From: an uncultured Alphaproteobacteria bacterium
Lineage (GTDB): Bacteria; Pseudomonadota; Alphaproteobacteria; HIMB59; GCA-002718135
Direction: 5' to 3'
Assembly: GCA_902614395.1 (NCBI GenBank)
Contig: CACMKW010000001.1
Span: 1-64,000, forward strand
DNA: 64,000 nucleotides
How positions within the stretch are numbered: the first letter of the stretch is position 1; every line of letters begins with the position of its first letter. The notes under the pieces were generated by a model. The model had not been told where the DNA came from, did not search any database, and saw nothing but the letters and a program-made list of their open reading frames with translations. Of this stretch, positions 17,157 through 26,299 are shown piece by piece. A program made the position numbers and the translations under genes.

Positions 17157-18013
17157 ATAACAAATCAAACCCATATAGCTATGGAATCATTTTAATACTT
17201 TTAACTTATTTATCTTTTGGCATCTTAGACACAATTCAAAAAACAGCTGTTCAGTATCATTCAGTTTTTGTGCTATTATTTGTTAAATATACTTTTTGTC
17301 TTATTTTTTCTTTTTTTATTGCAAAAAAAAATAATGTAAAAAAATATTATTTATCACATAATTATAAGATACAAATTACTAGGTGTGTCCTATCTGTTTG
17401 TGAGGCTTGTTTTTTTGTATTATCATTTAGGTATTTAGCTCTTGCAGATGCACACACAATTGGATCATTATCACCGGTATTAGTTGTCTTTTTTTCTTAT
17501 CTAATTTTAAAAGAAAAAATCAATTTAGCTACTTGGGTGGCTATCGGAATTAGTTTTTTTGGCGTTCTTCTCATTATGCGCCCTGGCTTAACAATATTTA
17601 ATCCATACCTTGTTATTCCTTTACTAGCAGCTTTTTTCTACTCACTGTTTCAAATAGCAACTAGATTAAATGCTCAGTATGATGATAACGAGACAATGCT
17701 ATTCTATAACGGTCTTATAGGTGTCATAATAACTTCAATATTATCAATATTTTTTTGGCAACCTCTTCATTCATTTTCTTTTATATTCTTTATATTTTTA
17801 GGCTTCTTTTTTTGTATGGGTTTATTTTTACAAATTAAGGCATTAAGTATTACTCCCGCAAGTGTATTAGCACCCTATAATTATACAATAATAGTTTGGG
17901 CAATATTTTTTGGTCTAATTGTATATAAAGAAATACCAGATATATTTACAATTATTGGAGCAATTATTATTGTTGCATCTGGTGTATTTATATTTAGGTA
18001 TTCTTACAAGTAA
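17153..18013 (+). CDS. DMT-superfamily (EamA) permease
   Basis: A 286-residue inner-membrane protein with about ten hydrophobic helices and two EamA repeats. The first repeat contains RYLALADAHTIGSLSPVLVV and ILKEKI, and the second ALSITPASVLAPYNYTIIVWAI and the corresponding YKEIPD. EamA proteins export or import small metabolites such as amino acids or nucleobase-like compounds. The ATGA overlap with the serine hydrolase gene suggests it moves the substrate or product of that operon. Direction and cargo are unknown. Confidence 0.88.
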   Translation: MNNKSNPYSYGIILILLTYLSFGILDTIQKTAVQYHSVFVLLFVKYTFCLIFSFFIAKKNNVKKYYLSHNYKIQITRCVLSVCEACFFVLSFRYLALADAHTIGSLSPVLVVFFSYLILKEKINLATWVAIGISFFGVLLIMRPGLTIFNPYLVIPLLAAFFYSLFQIATRLNAQYDDNETMLFYNGLIGVIITSILSIFFWQPLHSFSFIFFIFLGFFFCMGLFLQIKALSITPASVLAPYNYTIIVWAIFFGLIVYKEIPDIFTIIGAIIIVASGVFIFRYSYK

Positions 18014-18049
18014 CCCTAATTTTCTTTGTATGATTTAAAATATTAATGT

Positions 18050-18055
18050 TATAAT
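18050..18055 (+). promoter_or_regulatory. Putative -10 box for a leaderless xylB transcript
   Basis: TATAAT ends 6 nt before the ATG at 18062 and no Shine-Dalgarno is present, the same geometry as at 8732. This would place the transcript start at the start codon. It is suggestive only in such AT-rich sequence. Confidence 0.4.
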
Positions 18056-18061
18056 TTTATA

Positions 18062-19546
18062 ATGTTTATTGGAATAGATCTTGGTACTTCTTCAATTAAA
18101 ATGATTTTAATTGATCAAAACCAAAAAATTCTTGCTACAGCTAATTCAAGTCTTACAGTACAATCTCCAAAAGATGGTTTTAGTGAGCAAAATCCACAAG
18201 AATGGATTGATTCAACAATGAAATGTTTTGAAGCTTTGAAGCTAAAAAAACCAAATGAGTTTTCGCAAACCGTCTCTCTAGGCATATCAGGACATATGCA
18301 TGGAGCTACTTTAATAGATAAGGATGGAAATGTTATTAGACCATGTATTCTTTGGAATGATACTAGATCACATCAAGAGTGTGAAGAATTTGAAAAACAA
18401 AACTTTGATGTACGATCAATCTCAGGAAATATCACTATGCCTGGCTTTACTGCTCCAAAAATAAATTGGATTAAAAACAATGAAATAGATAATTTTCGAA
18501 AAATTTTCAAAGTTTTATTACCAAAAGATTATTTAAGATTTATTCTTACCGGTGAATTTTTTTCTGATATGTCAGATGCATCTGGCACATTATGGTTAAA
18601 CATAAAACATAGGAAATGGTCTAATAAACTTTTATCATGCTCGTTTTTAGAAGAAAAACATATGCCCAATCTTGTAGAAGGCAATGAGCTGACAGGTTAT
18701 TTAAAAAAAGAGTTAAAAGATAAATTTAATTTTAATAATAATGTGAAAGTTGTTGGTGGAGCAGGTGATAATGCGGCTGCAGCAACTGGTATGGGTATAA
18801 CAAATAAAAATCAATCATTTATATCTCTTGGTACTTCAGGAGTTTTTTTTACACCTACTGAAAGTTTTTTAAGTAATACTGGAGATGCAGTACATGCATT
18901 TTGTCATTGTTTACCAAACAAATGGCACTTGATGTCAGTTATGTTAAGTGCAAGTAATTGTTTGGATTGGATCTGCGCTATTACAAACACTTCAATTTCA
19001 GAAACACTTAATAATGTAGAAAAATTTTATACTGATGAAGATACCATAAATAATTCTTCCTACTTTTTACCCTATCTCTCTGGCGAGAGGACTCCTCATA
19101 ATGATCCACATATTAGAGGATCATTTCACTCTATTAAAACAACAACAAATGCAACAGATTTACAGTATGCAGTAATTGAGGGTATTAGTTTTGGTATATT
19201 AGATGGAGTAAATTCTATTTTAAAAGTTAACAATAACTTTGATAACATATACATGGTCGGAGGAGGTTCAAAAAGTTCATTCTGGATTGAATTGCTTGCA
19301 TCACTATTAAATAGAAAATTAAGTGTTTGTGATCAAAGTGAATTTGGTGCGGCACTTGGTGTTGCAAGATTAGCAATGTTTCAGGATGATACAATGAATA
19401 ATAAAGAAAAAATTGTTAGTGAAATAAAAATAAGTAAAATTTATGAACCGAAGAAACATAATATGGATATTTTGTTACGAAGATATGCTATTTGGAAAGA
19501 TTTATACAACAGTAACAAAAAAATTGCTCAAAATTTGAATTTTTAA
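18062..19546 (+). CDS. xylB: FGGY-family carbohydrate kinase, xylulokinase-like
   Basis: A 494-residue sugar kinase. The N-terminal phosphate loop is IGIDLGTSSIK, the xylulokinase-type substrate motif is LGISGHMHGATLID near residue 80 followed by RPCILWNDTRS, and the catalytic aspartate lies in GGAGDNAAAATGMG near residue 233. The C-terminal FGGY signature region reads MVGGGSKSSFWIELLASLL. Xylulokinase is the best match, giving D-xylulose 5-phosphate for the pentose phosphate pathway. Two convergently encoded polyol dehydrogenases next door could supply D-xylulose from xylitol or D-arabinitol. Its stop overlaps that of the mannitol-dehydrogenase-like gene by 4 nt. Confidence 0.87.
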   Translation: MFIGIDLGTSSIKMILIDQNQKILATANSSLTVQSPKDGFSEQNPQEWIDSTMKCFEALKLKKPNEFSQTVSLGISGHMHGATLIDKDGNVIRPCILWNDTRSHQECEEFEKQNFDVRSISGNITMPGFTAPKINWIKNNEIDNFRKIFKVLLPKDYLRFILTGEFFSDMSDASGTLWLNIKHRKWSNKLLSCSFLEEKHMPNLVEGNELTGYLKKELKDKFNFNNNVKVVGGAGDNAAAATGMGITNKNQSFISLGTSGVFFTPTESFLSNTGDAVHAFCHCLPNKWHLMSVMLSASNCLDWICAITNTSISETLNNVEKFYTDEDTINNSSYFLPYLSGERTPHNDPHIRGSFHSIKTTTNATDLQYAVIEGISFGILDGVNSILKVNNNFDNIYMVGGGSKSSFWIELLASLLNRKLSVCDQSEFGAALGVARLAMFQDDTMNNKEKIVSEIKISKIYEPKKHNMDILLRRYAIWKDLYNSNKKIAQNLNF

Positions 19547-20946
19547 TAAATATCTTTTAAAAAATTTATTTTTTTTTCTAAAATTTCAGAAAATGAAGAA
19601 AATTGTTTTGGTGTGTTGCCCCATAGTTCTATACAATTTGTAAATTCAACAATTTTATTTTCTTCTAGATAATATTTGATCCATTCCCAACTTGGTTCAT
19701 AGTATTCAAAACTTAATTTTTTATCTTTAATTTTTAACATAAAAACATACCAACTTGCAATTGCATCAATACAATTTTCAGGAATAATATTTTTTTCAAA
19801 GCAATTATGTATAGTTGGCAATATAAATATAGGAAATTTACCTACACCATCCATTGCAATTCTTTCTAATTTATCAGCAATATTTTTATTTTTAAATCTT
19901 TCATAAATTGTGATCATATATTCTTCTAAATTAAAGGGTTTATGAACAAGCGCTGGTAGTATTTCCTTTTGTTGAATTTCAAAGAAAAATTGTTCTAAAT
20001 TTTTATCTGATATTGCCTCATCATAAGTTGTATAACCTTTAAGTGCTCCAAAATAACTTAATGCTAAGTGAGCTCCATTTAGAATTCTAATTTTAGCTTC
20101 TTCATAGGGAAAAACATCCTTCACAAACTTCACACCAACATCTTCAAGCTTCGGTCTTTCATTTATGAAGTTATCCTCTACTATCCATTGAATAAAGGGT
20201 TCAGCTATCACACCACAATTTTCTTTCAAATTAAATTTTTCCATTATATCAGACTTTAAAAACTCTGGTGTTCTAGGAGTAATACGATCAACAACACAAG
20301 AAGGAAAACTGACATTTTCTTCTATCCATTCTAAAAGTTCAAATTCTTTAGATGCTGATAAATATTGTTTTAAACAGTCTTGTAACATTTTTCCATTTTC
20401 TCTAATATTATCACAGCATAGCAATGTGATTTTTTTATTTATAGATAGCATTCTTTTTTTTAAAGCTGCCATAAGAAAAGAGTAAATTATATTGTTTTCT
20501 TTTCCTTGAATATTATTCTTAATAAGTTCTAAATTTAGATTTAATTTATTTTTTTCATTAATATAGTAACCACTTTCGGTAATTGTCATTGTAACTAATT
20601 TTATATCTGGATTTGAAAGAATACCCTCAGCTTCATCTTTATCTTTACTCCAGTCTATTAACTTTATAATCGAATTAATGTCTTTATATTTTTCGTCTCC
20701 TGAAGTAGAAATTGTTTTCAGGATATATTTACCTTTTCTTAATTTTAGATTTTCAAAATTTTTGCTATCTTCTTTTCTTAAATTAATTCCACATATTCCC
20801 CAATTCATATTATTAGATGTATTAAGATATTCATCTATGTAGTTTGCTTGATGAGCTCTATGAAAATTTCCTACACCAAGATGAACAATACCTGTTTTAC
20901 AATTTTCTCTATTAAAAGATGAAATAGTTAATTCACCTCTATTCAT
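19543..20946 (-). CDS. Mannitol dehydrogenase-family polyol dehydrogenase
   Basis: A 467-residue NAD-dependent long-chain polyol dehydrogenase of the mannitol/arabinitol/fructuronate group. The N-terminal nucleotide site is IVHLGVGNFHRAHQ, followed by WGICGINLR and TITESGYY; the catalytic region KIRILNGAHLALSYFGAL carries the Lys and Asn-His pattern of the family. D-arabinitol 4-dehydrogenase or mannitol 2-dehydrogenase are the best guesses. The ATG at 20946 is preferred over the TTG at 20949. Its start overlaps the stop of the zinc dehydrogenase gene by 8 nt, so the two are translated from one message. Confidence 0.87.
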   Translation of the reverse strand: MNRGELTISSFNRENCKTGIVHLGVGNFHRAHQANYIDEYLNTSNNMNWGICGINLRKEDSKNFENLKLRKGKYILKTISTSGDEKYKDINSIIKLIDWSKDKDEAEGILSNPDIKLVTMTITESGYYINEKNKLNLNLELIKNNIQGKENNIIYSFLMAALKKRMLSINKKITLLCCDNIRENGKMLQDCLKQYLSASKEFELLEWIEENVSFPSCVVDRITPRTPEFLKSDIMEKFNLKENCGVIAEPFIQWIVEDNFINERPKLEDVGVKFVKDVFPYEEAKIRILNGAHLALSYFGALKGYTTYDEAISDKNLEQFFFEIQQKEILPALVHKPFNLEEYMITIYERFKNKNIADKLERIAMDGVGKFPIFILPTIHNCFEKNIIPENCIDAIASWYVFMLKIKDKKLSFEYYEPSWEWIKYYLEENKIVEFTNCIELWGNTPKQFSSFSEILEKKINFLKDIY

Positions 20947-21976
20947 CAATTTTTATTTGAAGCTTTACATCGGTGGGTCTATGTTCTGCTGCTCGTAAAA
21001 ATGCTTCAACACTTTCTTCAAATTTAAAGGTATGTGTAATCATCGGCTTAACATCAATTTTTCCTCGTTCAAGTAGTCTTATTGATGGTTCATATTGATG
21101 TGAATACCTATGCACAGTTTGAAACTCAAGACCTTTAGAAAATAGTATAGCCCAATTCATTGGTACTGGTTCAGCATTATTTCCAATTAAGACAACATGT
21201 GCGCCAGGTGAACAACAAGTAAAAATAGCTTCATATGCTTTTACTGCTCCGCTACATTCAAAAAACCTATCAACTCCCCATCCATTAGTTTCATCCATAA
21301 TTTTTGTTTCTAAATTTTCTTTGGATATATCTATGGGAATAAGATCAGGATAATAATCACACATTTTTAATTTTTCACTTAAAATGTCAGCAATATAAAC
21401 TTTTGCACATCCTCCAGCTAAAGCGGCAAGGGCTGTAACCAATCCAATTGGCCCACATCCCATTACTAATCCAATTTGACCAGGTTTTATTTTTGCTTTT
21501 GTTACTCCTTGCATACCTACTGCTAAAGGCTCAACCATTGCTCCTTCAGCATAAGAGAGATTGTCTGGTATTTTAAAAACCATATCACTTGGAAATACAA
21601 CCTCAGGTGTTAAACAACCATGAATAGGTGGTGTAGCCCAAAATTTTACTTTTTGATCATAATTGTAAATACCAAGTTTATATTCTTTTGTACTTTTACT
21701 AACAATCTGAGGTTCAACACAAACTCTGTCACCCACTTTTAAATTTTTTACATTTGTACCTACTTCGATGATTGTTCCTGAGCCTTCGTGTCCCAAAACC
21801 ATTGGTGCATTAACATGCCATTGTCCAATTTTTCCATGTTTGTAATAGTGAATATCTGAACCACATATACCAACAGTATGCATATTGATTTTTACATCAT
21901 TTGAACCAACCTTGTCTGGTAAATCTATATCTCTTAAATTCAATTCAAGTTTTTTTTCTAAAACTAATGCTTTCAT
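20939..21976 (-). CDS. Zinc-type sorbitol/xylitol dehydrogenase, structural-zinc site lost
   Basis: A 345-residue medium-chain dehydrogenase/reductase. The catalytic zinc site is visible (GICGSDIHYY, GHEGSG, and a distal Glu in MVEPLAVG), and the Rossmann motif is GLVMGCGPIGLVTALAAL. The best family match is xylitol/L-iditol 2-dehydrogenase. In the lobe that normally has four structural-zinc cysteines, this protein reads VSKSTKEYKLGIYNYDQK with none, so that zinc is absent. It is first in an operon with the mannitol-family dehydrogenase and divergent from the SDR at 22051, pointing to a polyol oxidation unit supplying the nearby kinase. Confidence 0.87.
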   Translation of the reverse strand: MKALVLEKKLELNLRDIDLPDKVGSNDVKINMHTVGICGSDIHYYKHGKIGQWHVNAPMVLGHEGSGTIIEVGTNVKNLKVGDRVCVEPQIVSKSTKEYKLGIYNYDQKVKFWATPPIHGCLTPEVVFPSDMVFKIPDNLSYAEGAMVEPLAVGMQGVTKAKIKPGQIGLVMGCGPIGLVTALAALAGGCAKVYIADILSEKLKMCDYYPDLIPIDISKENLETKIMDETNGWGVDRFFECSGAVKAYEAIFTCCSPGAHVVLIGNNAEPVPMNWAILFSKGLEFQTVHRYSHQYEPSIRLLERGKIDVKPMITHTFKFEESVEAFLRAAEHRPTDVKLQIKIDE

Positions 21977-22050
21977 GTTTGTTAATAAATAGCATATTTT
22001 TAAACATAAATTATTATAATTTTTAATGAAATTTCTACTTTGTTAACATA

Positions 22051-22827
22051 TTGTATGTATTAATGATTTTTGATCATTTTAAATTAACTAATAAAGTTGC
22101 TATTGTAACAGGTGGAACAAGAGGAATTGGCCTATCTATTGCGCACGCTCTTGGAGAGGCTGGTGCAAAGATAATTGTCACTAGTAGAACAGATAAATAT
22201 TCTGGTCTAAAAAGTCTTAAAGATGCAAATCATGATGTTTCTTTTTTGCAAGGCGATATTACTAATCCTAATGAGCCTCAAAAAATTATAAATTCTGTTT
22301 TAGAAAAATATAATTCAATTGATATCTTAGTTAATAATGCTGGTGTTGCTCAACATGGTACTATGGAAGAATTTGATGATAAATTATTAGATAAAATTAT
22401 GAATACAAATGTTGATTCTGTTTTTAGGATGTGTCGTTCTGTTTTACCACAAATGAAAAAACAAGGTGAAGGAGTGATTTTAAATATAGGTTCAATATCT
22501 GGATTAGTATCAAATATTCCTCAACCTCAAGTGGCTTATAATGCATCAAAAGCAGCAGTACATATGTTAACAAAAAGTTTAGCAAGTGATTTTGCTGAAA
22601 ATAATATCCGTGTGAACGCTATTGCACCCGGTTATATCGATACAGAAATGACTAAATTAACTAAAGAAAATGAACATTGGTATGAAACGTGGAATAACAT
22701 GACACCTCTTAAAAGAATGGGCAAACCAAGTGAAATTGCATCTGCAGCACTTTTTTTATGTAGCCCTGCTTCAAGTTACATTACAGGTGAAGTATTAGTT
22801 ATAGACGGAGGATATACACTTAGATAA
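22051..22827 (+). CDS. Short-chain dehydrogenase/reductase, polyol-type
   Basis: A 258-residue classical SDR. The cofactor loop is TGGTRGIG near residues 20-27, followed by NNAGVAQ, the catalytic serine in NIGSISG and YNASKAA. The C-terminus GEVLVIDGGYTLR is typical of FabG-like and gluconate/arabinitol dehydrogenases. Arg and Thr-Ser-Arg after the second strand suggest NADP. It is divergent from the zinc polyol dehydrogenase, with a 74-nt gap, and so probably belongs to the same polyol regulon. The ATG at 22063 (MIFDHF) is an equally possible start. Its stop is 5 nt from that of the convergent yceI gene. Confidence 0.83.
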   Translation: MYVLMIFDHFKLTNKVAIVTGGTRGIGLSIAHALGEAGAKIIVTSRTDKYSGLKSLKDANHDVSFLQGDITNPNEPQKIINSVLEKYNSIDILVNNAGVAQHGTMEEFDDKLLDKIMNTNVDSVFRMCRSVLPQMKKQGEGVILNIGSISGLVSNIPQPQVAYNASKAAVHMLTKSLASDFAENNIRVNAIAPGYIDTEMTKLTKENEHWYETWNNMTPLKRMGKPSEIASAALFLCSPASSYITGEVLVIDGGYTLR

Positions 22828-22832
22828 ATTAA

Positions 22833-23429
22833 CTATTCTTTAAAAAGAAAAATATTTGCTTTTATTTTTATTTCATCTTTAAGAATTGATGTATTTTTCC
22901 AACTACCAGTGCCAATATTAAACTCATTCCTGGAAAAAAATATTTCACTCTTTACCTGTACCAACTCATCAGCCAATTTTATTACTTCAATATCAATAGG
23001 AATATTTTGACTTTTACCTTTTATTGTCAATTCACCTGTTAAATTAATTTTATTATCTTCATAATTAAATTTGAAATTATTTGTATCAATCAGTCCCAAA
23101 GGAAATTTTTTTGCATCAAAAAAAACCTCACTAAGAACTAAATCTTTATACCGTTTATAATTTAAATCTAAACTATCAATATCAACATTTATAAGCGCTT
23201 TATTATTATTTTGATTAGACAAATCCAATGAAACGAAACCATCAAATGTATTGAATTTACCAGTAACATTTTTTGCAAACAAAACTGGTACTTCAAATTC
23301 TATACTAGAAATATTTTTATCTATAGTCCATAAATCATTTGCAACAATCTGTTTACAATACAGAAAAATAACAAATAAACTAAATATTACTTTCAATATA
23401 TTTCCTTGCCAGTTCATCAGCTTTCTCAT
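22833..23429 (-). CDS. YceI-family periplasmic protein
   Basis: A YceI-like lipocalin-fold protein of up to 198 residues. YceI proteins bind isoprenoid or fatty-acid-type ligands in the periplasm. Evidence is WTIDKNISSIEFEVP at the start of the domain, GKFNTFDGFVSLDL, the LTGELTIKG..Q.I strand pair, and the F.IGTG.W end. The start is uncertain: ATGs at 23429 and 23417 overlap rnhA by 38-50 nt, whereas TTG at 23396 gives a cleaner signal peptide (KVIFSLFVIFLYC). It is last in the minus-strand run ispH-thrB-rnhA-yceI. Confidence 0.78.
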   Translation of the reverse strand: MRKLMNWQGNILKVIFSLFVIFLYCKQIVANDLWTIDKNISSIEFEVPVLFAKNVTGKFNTFDGFVSLDLSNQNNNKALINVDIDSLDLNYKRYKDLVLSEVFFDAKKFPLGLIDTNNFKFNYEDNKINLTGELTIKGKSQNIPIDIEVIKLADELVQVKSEIFFSRNEFNIGTGSWKNTSILKDEIKIKANIFLFKE

Positions 23430-23808
23430 TAAACTCGAAACCTGCGTGACCTTTAACCCACTTCCAAGTTACATTATGTTTGTTTATTAGATTATCTAAT
23501 TGCATCCATAATTCTTTATTTTTCACTATTTTTTTTGTTGATGTCTTCCATCCATTTTTTTTCCAATTTATAATCCAGGATTCAATTCCATCCTTTACAT
23601 ATTTGCTGTCTGTATAAATGGTTAAATTTTTTTTTGTCTCAAAATACCCCAGTGCTTTAATTGCCGCTGTAAGTTCCATTTTATTATTCGTTGTAAGTTG
23701 ATCTCCACCATTTAATAATATCTCTTTGTTATTATCTAAAATTACAACTCCCCATCCACCTTTACCAGGATTGCCAGAACATGCACCATCAGTGTAAATA
23801 TTAATCAT
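23380..23808 (-). CDS. rnhA: Ribonuclease HI
   Basis: RNase HI cleaves the RNA strand of RNA-DNA hybrids, for example R-loops and primer remnants. The active-site residues sit in IYTDGACSGNPGKGG (Asp), NKMELTAA (Glu), TDSKYV (Asp) and ADELAR (Asp), and the handle region WKKNGWKTS is present. The start at 23808 is chosen because a TAATG overlap with the thrB stop places translation there and the protein then begins MINIYTDG, as usual; the longer frame adds ten unconserved residues. It belongs to the conserved ispH-thrB-rnhA run of alphaproteobacteria. Confidence 0.95.
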   Translation of the reverse strand: MINIYTDGACSGNPGKGGWGVVILDNNKEILLNGGDQLTTNNKMELTAAIKALGYFETKKNLTIYTDSKYVKDGIESWIINWKKNGWKTSTKKIVKNKELWMQLDNLINKHNVTWKWVKGHAGFEFNEKADELARKYIESNI

Positions 23809-24758
23809 TATTGAAAAATACCATTTTGTTGATGCCATTTTAAAATATTAAAATATTCAAATGGATCTTTTTTAACAACGATTGCATTAGGTGGATGAAA
23901 AATATAGTCATGTACTCTTGTAGATAATATTCTAACAGCTGCAGCTCTTAATAAAATATTTAATGATTCCTTTTCAAGGTCACTCAATTTTCTCAATTTT
24001 TGATATTCCTCAAGAATTGAAAGGCAGTTTTGTTTGTGAAAATTTTTTCCATTTTCACTAAAGCACCAATCATTAATAACAATAGCTATATCGTACACAT
24101 AAAAATAATAACAAGAAAAATAGAAATCTATTACTCCTGAAATTTTTTCATTTTTAAAAAAAATATTATCTCTAAACAAATCAGCATGAATAACACCACA
24201 GGGAATATTGCTTGGCCAATGATTTTCTAAATAATCTATTTCGTTTTTTAACAAATACATTATTTCATTATATTCTTCAGATTTCTTATTAAGACACTTT
24301 TTGTAAATATTTTTCCAATCCTTTAAGTCTAAACTGTTAGGTCTTTTTTCATTAAAGTTTCCAGTAAGATTGTGTAAATTAGCAACCATCTTTCCAACTT
24401 CTTTACACATTTCAGAGTTAGCTTTTTCAATACTTTTACCTTCTATAAAAGAAATAATAACAGCAGTTTTATTTTTTATTTTTTTTAATGTTTTTCCATT
24501 TTTATCTACAATAGCTTTAGGGCATTTAAAATTATTTTTATTTAAAAAGTTTTTTAAATTTATAAAAAATGGTAGTTCTTCTTCAGTCACTCTTTTTTCA
24601 AAAATTGTTAAAATATATGGTTTATTGTTACAAAAAATTTTAAAATTTGAGTTCTCTATACCATCTACAATTTCTTCAAATCTTTCTAGATTTCCAATTG
24701 CGTAATCAGAGATAAAGTTTTCGATATCTTCCTTAAGTAATTTAGTAAAGACCGCCAT
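23808..24758 (-). CDS. thrB: Homoserine kinase, aminoglycoside-phosphotransferase type
   Basis: A 316-residue homoserine kinase of the APH-fold (ThrB type II) found in alphaproteobacteria and pseudomonads, making O-phosphohomoserine for threonine synthesis. The catalytic loop is VIHADLFRDNIFF (His-x-Asp-x5-Asn) followed by the metal-binding GVIDFYFSC. The N-terminal MAVFTKLLKEDIENFISDY is characteristic of this enzyme. It lies 1 nt after ispH and shares one base with rnhA. The identification rests on both sequence and synteny. Confidence 0.93.
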   Translation of the reverse strand: MAVFTKLLKEDIENFISDYAIGNLERFEEIVDGIENSNFKIFCNNKPYILTIFEKRVTEEELPFFINLKNFLNKNNFKCPKAIVDKNGKTLKKIKNKTAVIISFIEGKSIEKANSEMCKEVGKMVANLHNLTGNFNEKRPNSLDLKDWKNIYKKCLNKKSEEYNEIMYLLKNEIDYLENHWPSNIPCGVIHADLFRDNIFFKNEKISGVIDFYFSCYYFYVYDIAIVINDWCFSENGKNFHKQNCLSILEEYQKLRKLSDLEKESLNILLRAAAVRILSTRVHDYIFHPPNAIVVKKDPFEYFNILKWHQQNGIFQ

Positions 24759-24759
24759 T

Positions 24760-25701
24760 TTATACGTTTAGTTTTTGTGGAACTTTAAAAAATACATCTT
24801 CTTTTTGATAATGCCCTTCATTTACTTGAACTTCAAAATTTTTTTTCAAATTATCAAGAAGTTTTTTTACAAGTATTTCCGGTGATGATGCACTTGCTGT
24901 TATTCCTATATTTTCAGATCCTTGAAATATATTTAAATTTAAGGAATCAACATCTTCCACTAAAATAGCTTTTTTTGAACCATAATTTTTTGCTACTTCA
25001 ACTAATCTTAAAGAATTTGATGAGTTGCTTGCGCCAATTACTAAAAAATAATCACATTGATCAGCTATTTTTTTTACAGCTTCTTGTCTATTTGTTGTAG
25101 CATAACAAATATCATTTTTTTTCGGTTCTATAACATTCTTAAAATTTGATTTTATCTCTTTTATTATATCTTTCGTATCGTCTACTGATAGAGTTGTCTG
25201 AGTTACATATGCAATCTTATCATTTTGTTCAAAGGGTAACTTTTTTACATCTTCAACTTTTTCTACCAAATAAATTTCTTTATTAGTTTGACCCATAGTT
25301 CCAATAACCTCAGGATGATTCCTATGACCAATTAAAATTACGGGGAGATTTTTTTTATCAAAATTTTCCACCTCCTTATGAATTTTGCTAACAAGTGGAC
25401 ATGTGGCATCATAATATATTAAATTTAAACTTAACGCTTCCTCGGGTACTGCTTTTGGAACACCATGTGCAGAAAAAATAACTGGCCTGCTTTTATCTTC
25501 AATCTCATTTAATTCTTCTACAAAAATTGCTCCCTGTGATTTGAGATTTTCAACAACAAATTTATTATGAACTATTTCATGACGAACATATACTGGCGCC
25601 CCATATTTTTTTAGAGCACCTTTAACCATTTCAATCGCTCTATCTACTCCTGCACAAAAACCTCGAGGTCCTGCAAGAAAGATATTAAGTTTTTTAGTCA
25701 T
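24760..25701 (-). CDS. ispH: 4-hydroxy-3-methylbut-2-enyl diphosphate reductase
   Basis: Last enzyme of the MEP isoprenoid pathway, an Fe-S protein making IPP and DMAPP. The three cluster cysteines are Cys16 (GPRGFCAGV), one in DATCPLV and a third in DICYATTNRQ. The substrate-binding motifs GASNSSNSLRLVEV and GITASASSPE are present. The 313-residue length is standard. It starts the ispH-thrB-rnhA-yceI run, with its promoter in the 112-nt gap before the ATP synthase b gene. Confidence 0.96.
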   Translation of the reverse strand: MTKKLNIFLAGPRGFCAGVDRAIEMVKGALKKYGAPVYVRHEIVHNKFVVENLKSQGAIFVEELNEIEDKSRPVIFSAHGVPKAVPEEALSLNLIYYDATCPLVSKIHKEVENFDKKNLPVILIGHRNHPEVIGTMGQTNKEIYLVEKVEDVKKLPFEQNDKIAYVTQTTLSVDDTKDIIKEIKSNFKNVIEPKKNDICYATTNRQEAVKKIADQCDYFLVIGASNSSNSLRLVEVAKNYGSKKAILVEDVDSLNLNIFQGSENIGITASASSPEILVKKLLDNLKKNFEVQVNEGHYQKEDVFFKVPQKLNV

Positions 25702-25813
25702 TTAAATTTGCTAATTTTAATTTCAGTTAATTAATAATACTATAGATTTTGCAAATCCTTTAATATTAATTTGTTATTATTATACTCAATTATTTAGACT
25801 GATTAATCTACTT

Positions 25814-26299
25814 TTAATTCTTTAAAACAGAGTTAAATTCAGTAATAGATTCTTCAATTAAAGCAGACTTTTTATCTTTATTGAGATTTTGTATTAGAAT
25901 ATTTTTCGTAGCCTCTATTGCAACACTTGAAATATAATTTTTTATAGAGTTATTGGTATCTCTCACTAATTGTTCAATCTTATTTTCAGCTAATATTTTT
26001 CTTTTTTCAATTTGGTCAGTTAATTTAGAAGTAGATATATTTTTCAGTTCAGCTATTCTTTTTTCAGATTCCAATTTTAGATTTTGTATTTCTTTTTCTA
26101 CCTTAGTTTCTCTATCTTTTAATTCATCCAAAGCTTTTTGAGCCTCATTTTTTATATTCTCAACTTCATCTATTTTATTTTTTATATCTTTTATTTGAGC
26201 ATCTAAACTAGATGTAAGAATTTTTCGTACTGGATTAAAAATAGCTGCAATAAATAGAATAAAAGATACTGCAACCCAAAATTGTGGATCAGAAAACAT
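25814..26299 (-). CDS. atpF: F0F1 ATP synthase subunit b
   Basis: Membrane-anchored peripheral-stalk subunit of 161 residues. A single N-terminal transmembrane helix (FWVAVSFILFIAAIF) is followed by NPVRKILTSSLDAQIKDIKNKI, the usual hinge into a long charged coiled coil. It is the second of two b-type subunits, sharing one base (TAATG) with atpF'. It is last in the F0 operon. The F1 genes are not in the window, consistent with the split F0 and F1 operons of alphaproteobacteria. Confidence 0.93.
   Translation of the reverse strand: MFSDPQFWVAVSFILFIAAIFNPVRKILTSSLDAQIKDIKNKIDEVENIKNEAQKALDELKDRETKVEKEIQNLKLESEKRIAELKNISTSKLTDQIEKRKILAENKIEQLVRDTNNSIKNYISSVAIEATKNILIQNLNKDKKSALIEESITEFNSVLKN

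Noticed and set aside
9781..22827. Genomic island of phage or transposon origin
   Set aside because: No integrase, transposase, tRNA junction or flanking repeat is seen, and the base composition looks the same as in housekeeping regions by eye.
25702..25813. Gap between atpF and ispH as a site for a tRNA or small RNA
   Set aside because: No cloverleaf, terminator or GC-rich island is visible; it is plain AT-rich promoter sequence. The same holds for 48390-48505, which has only a weak imperfect stem.
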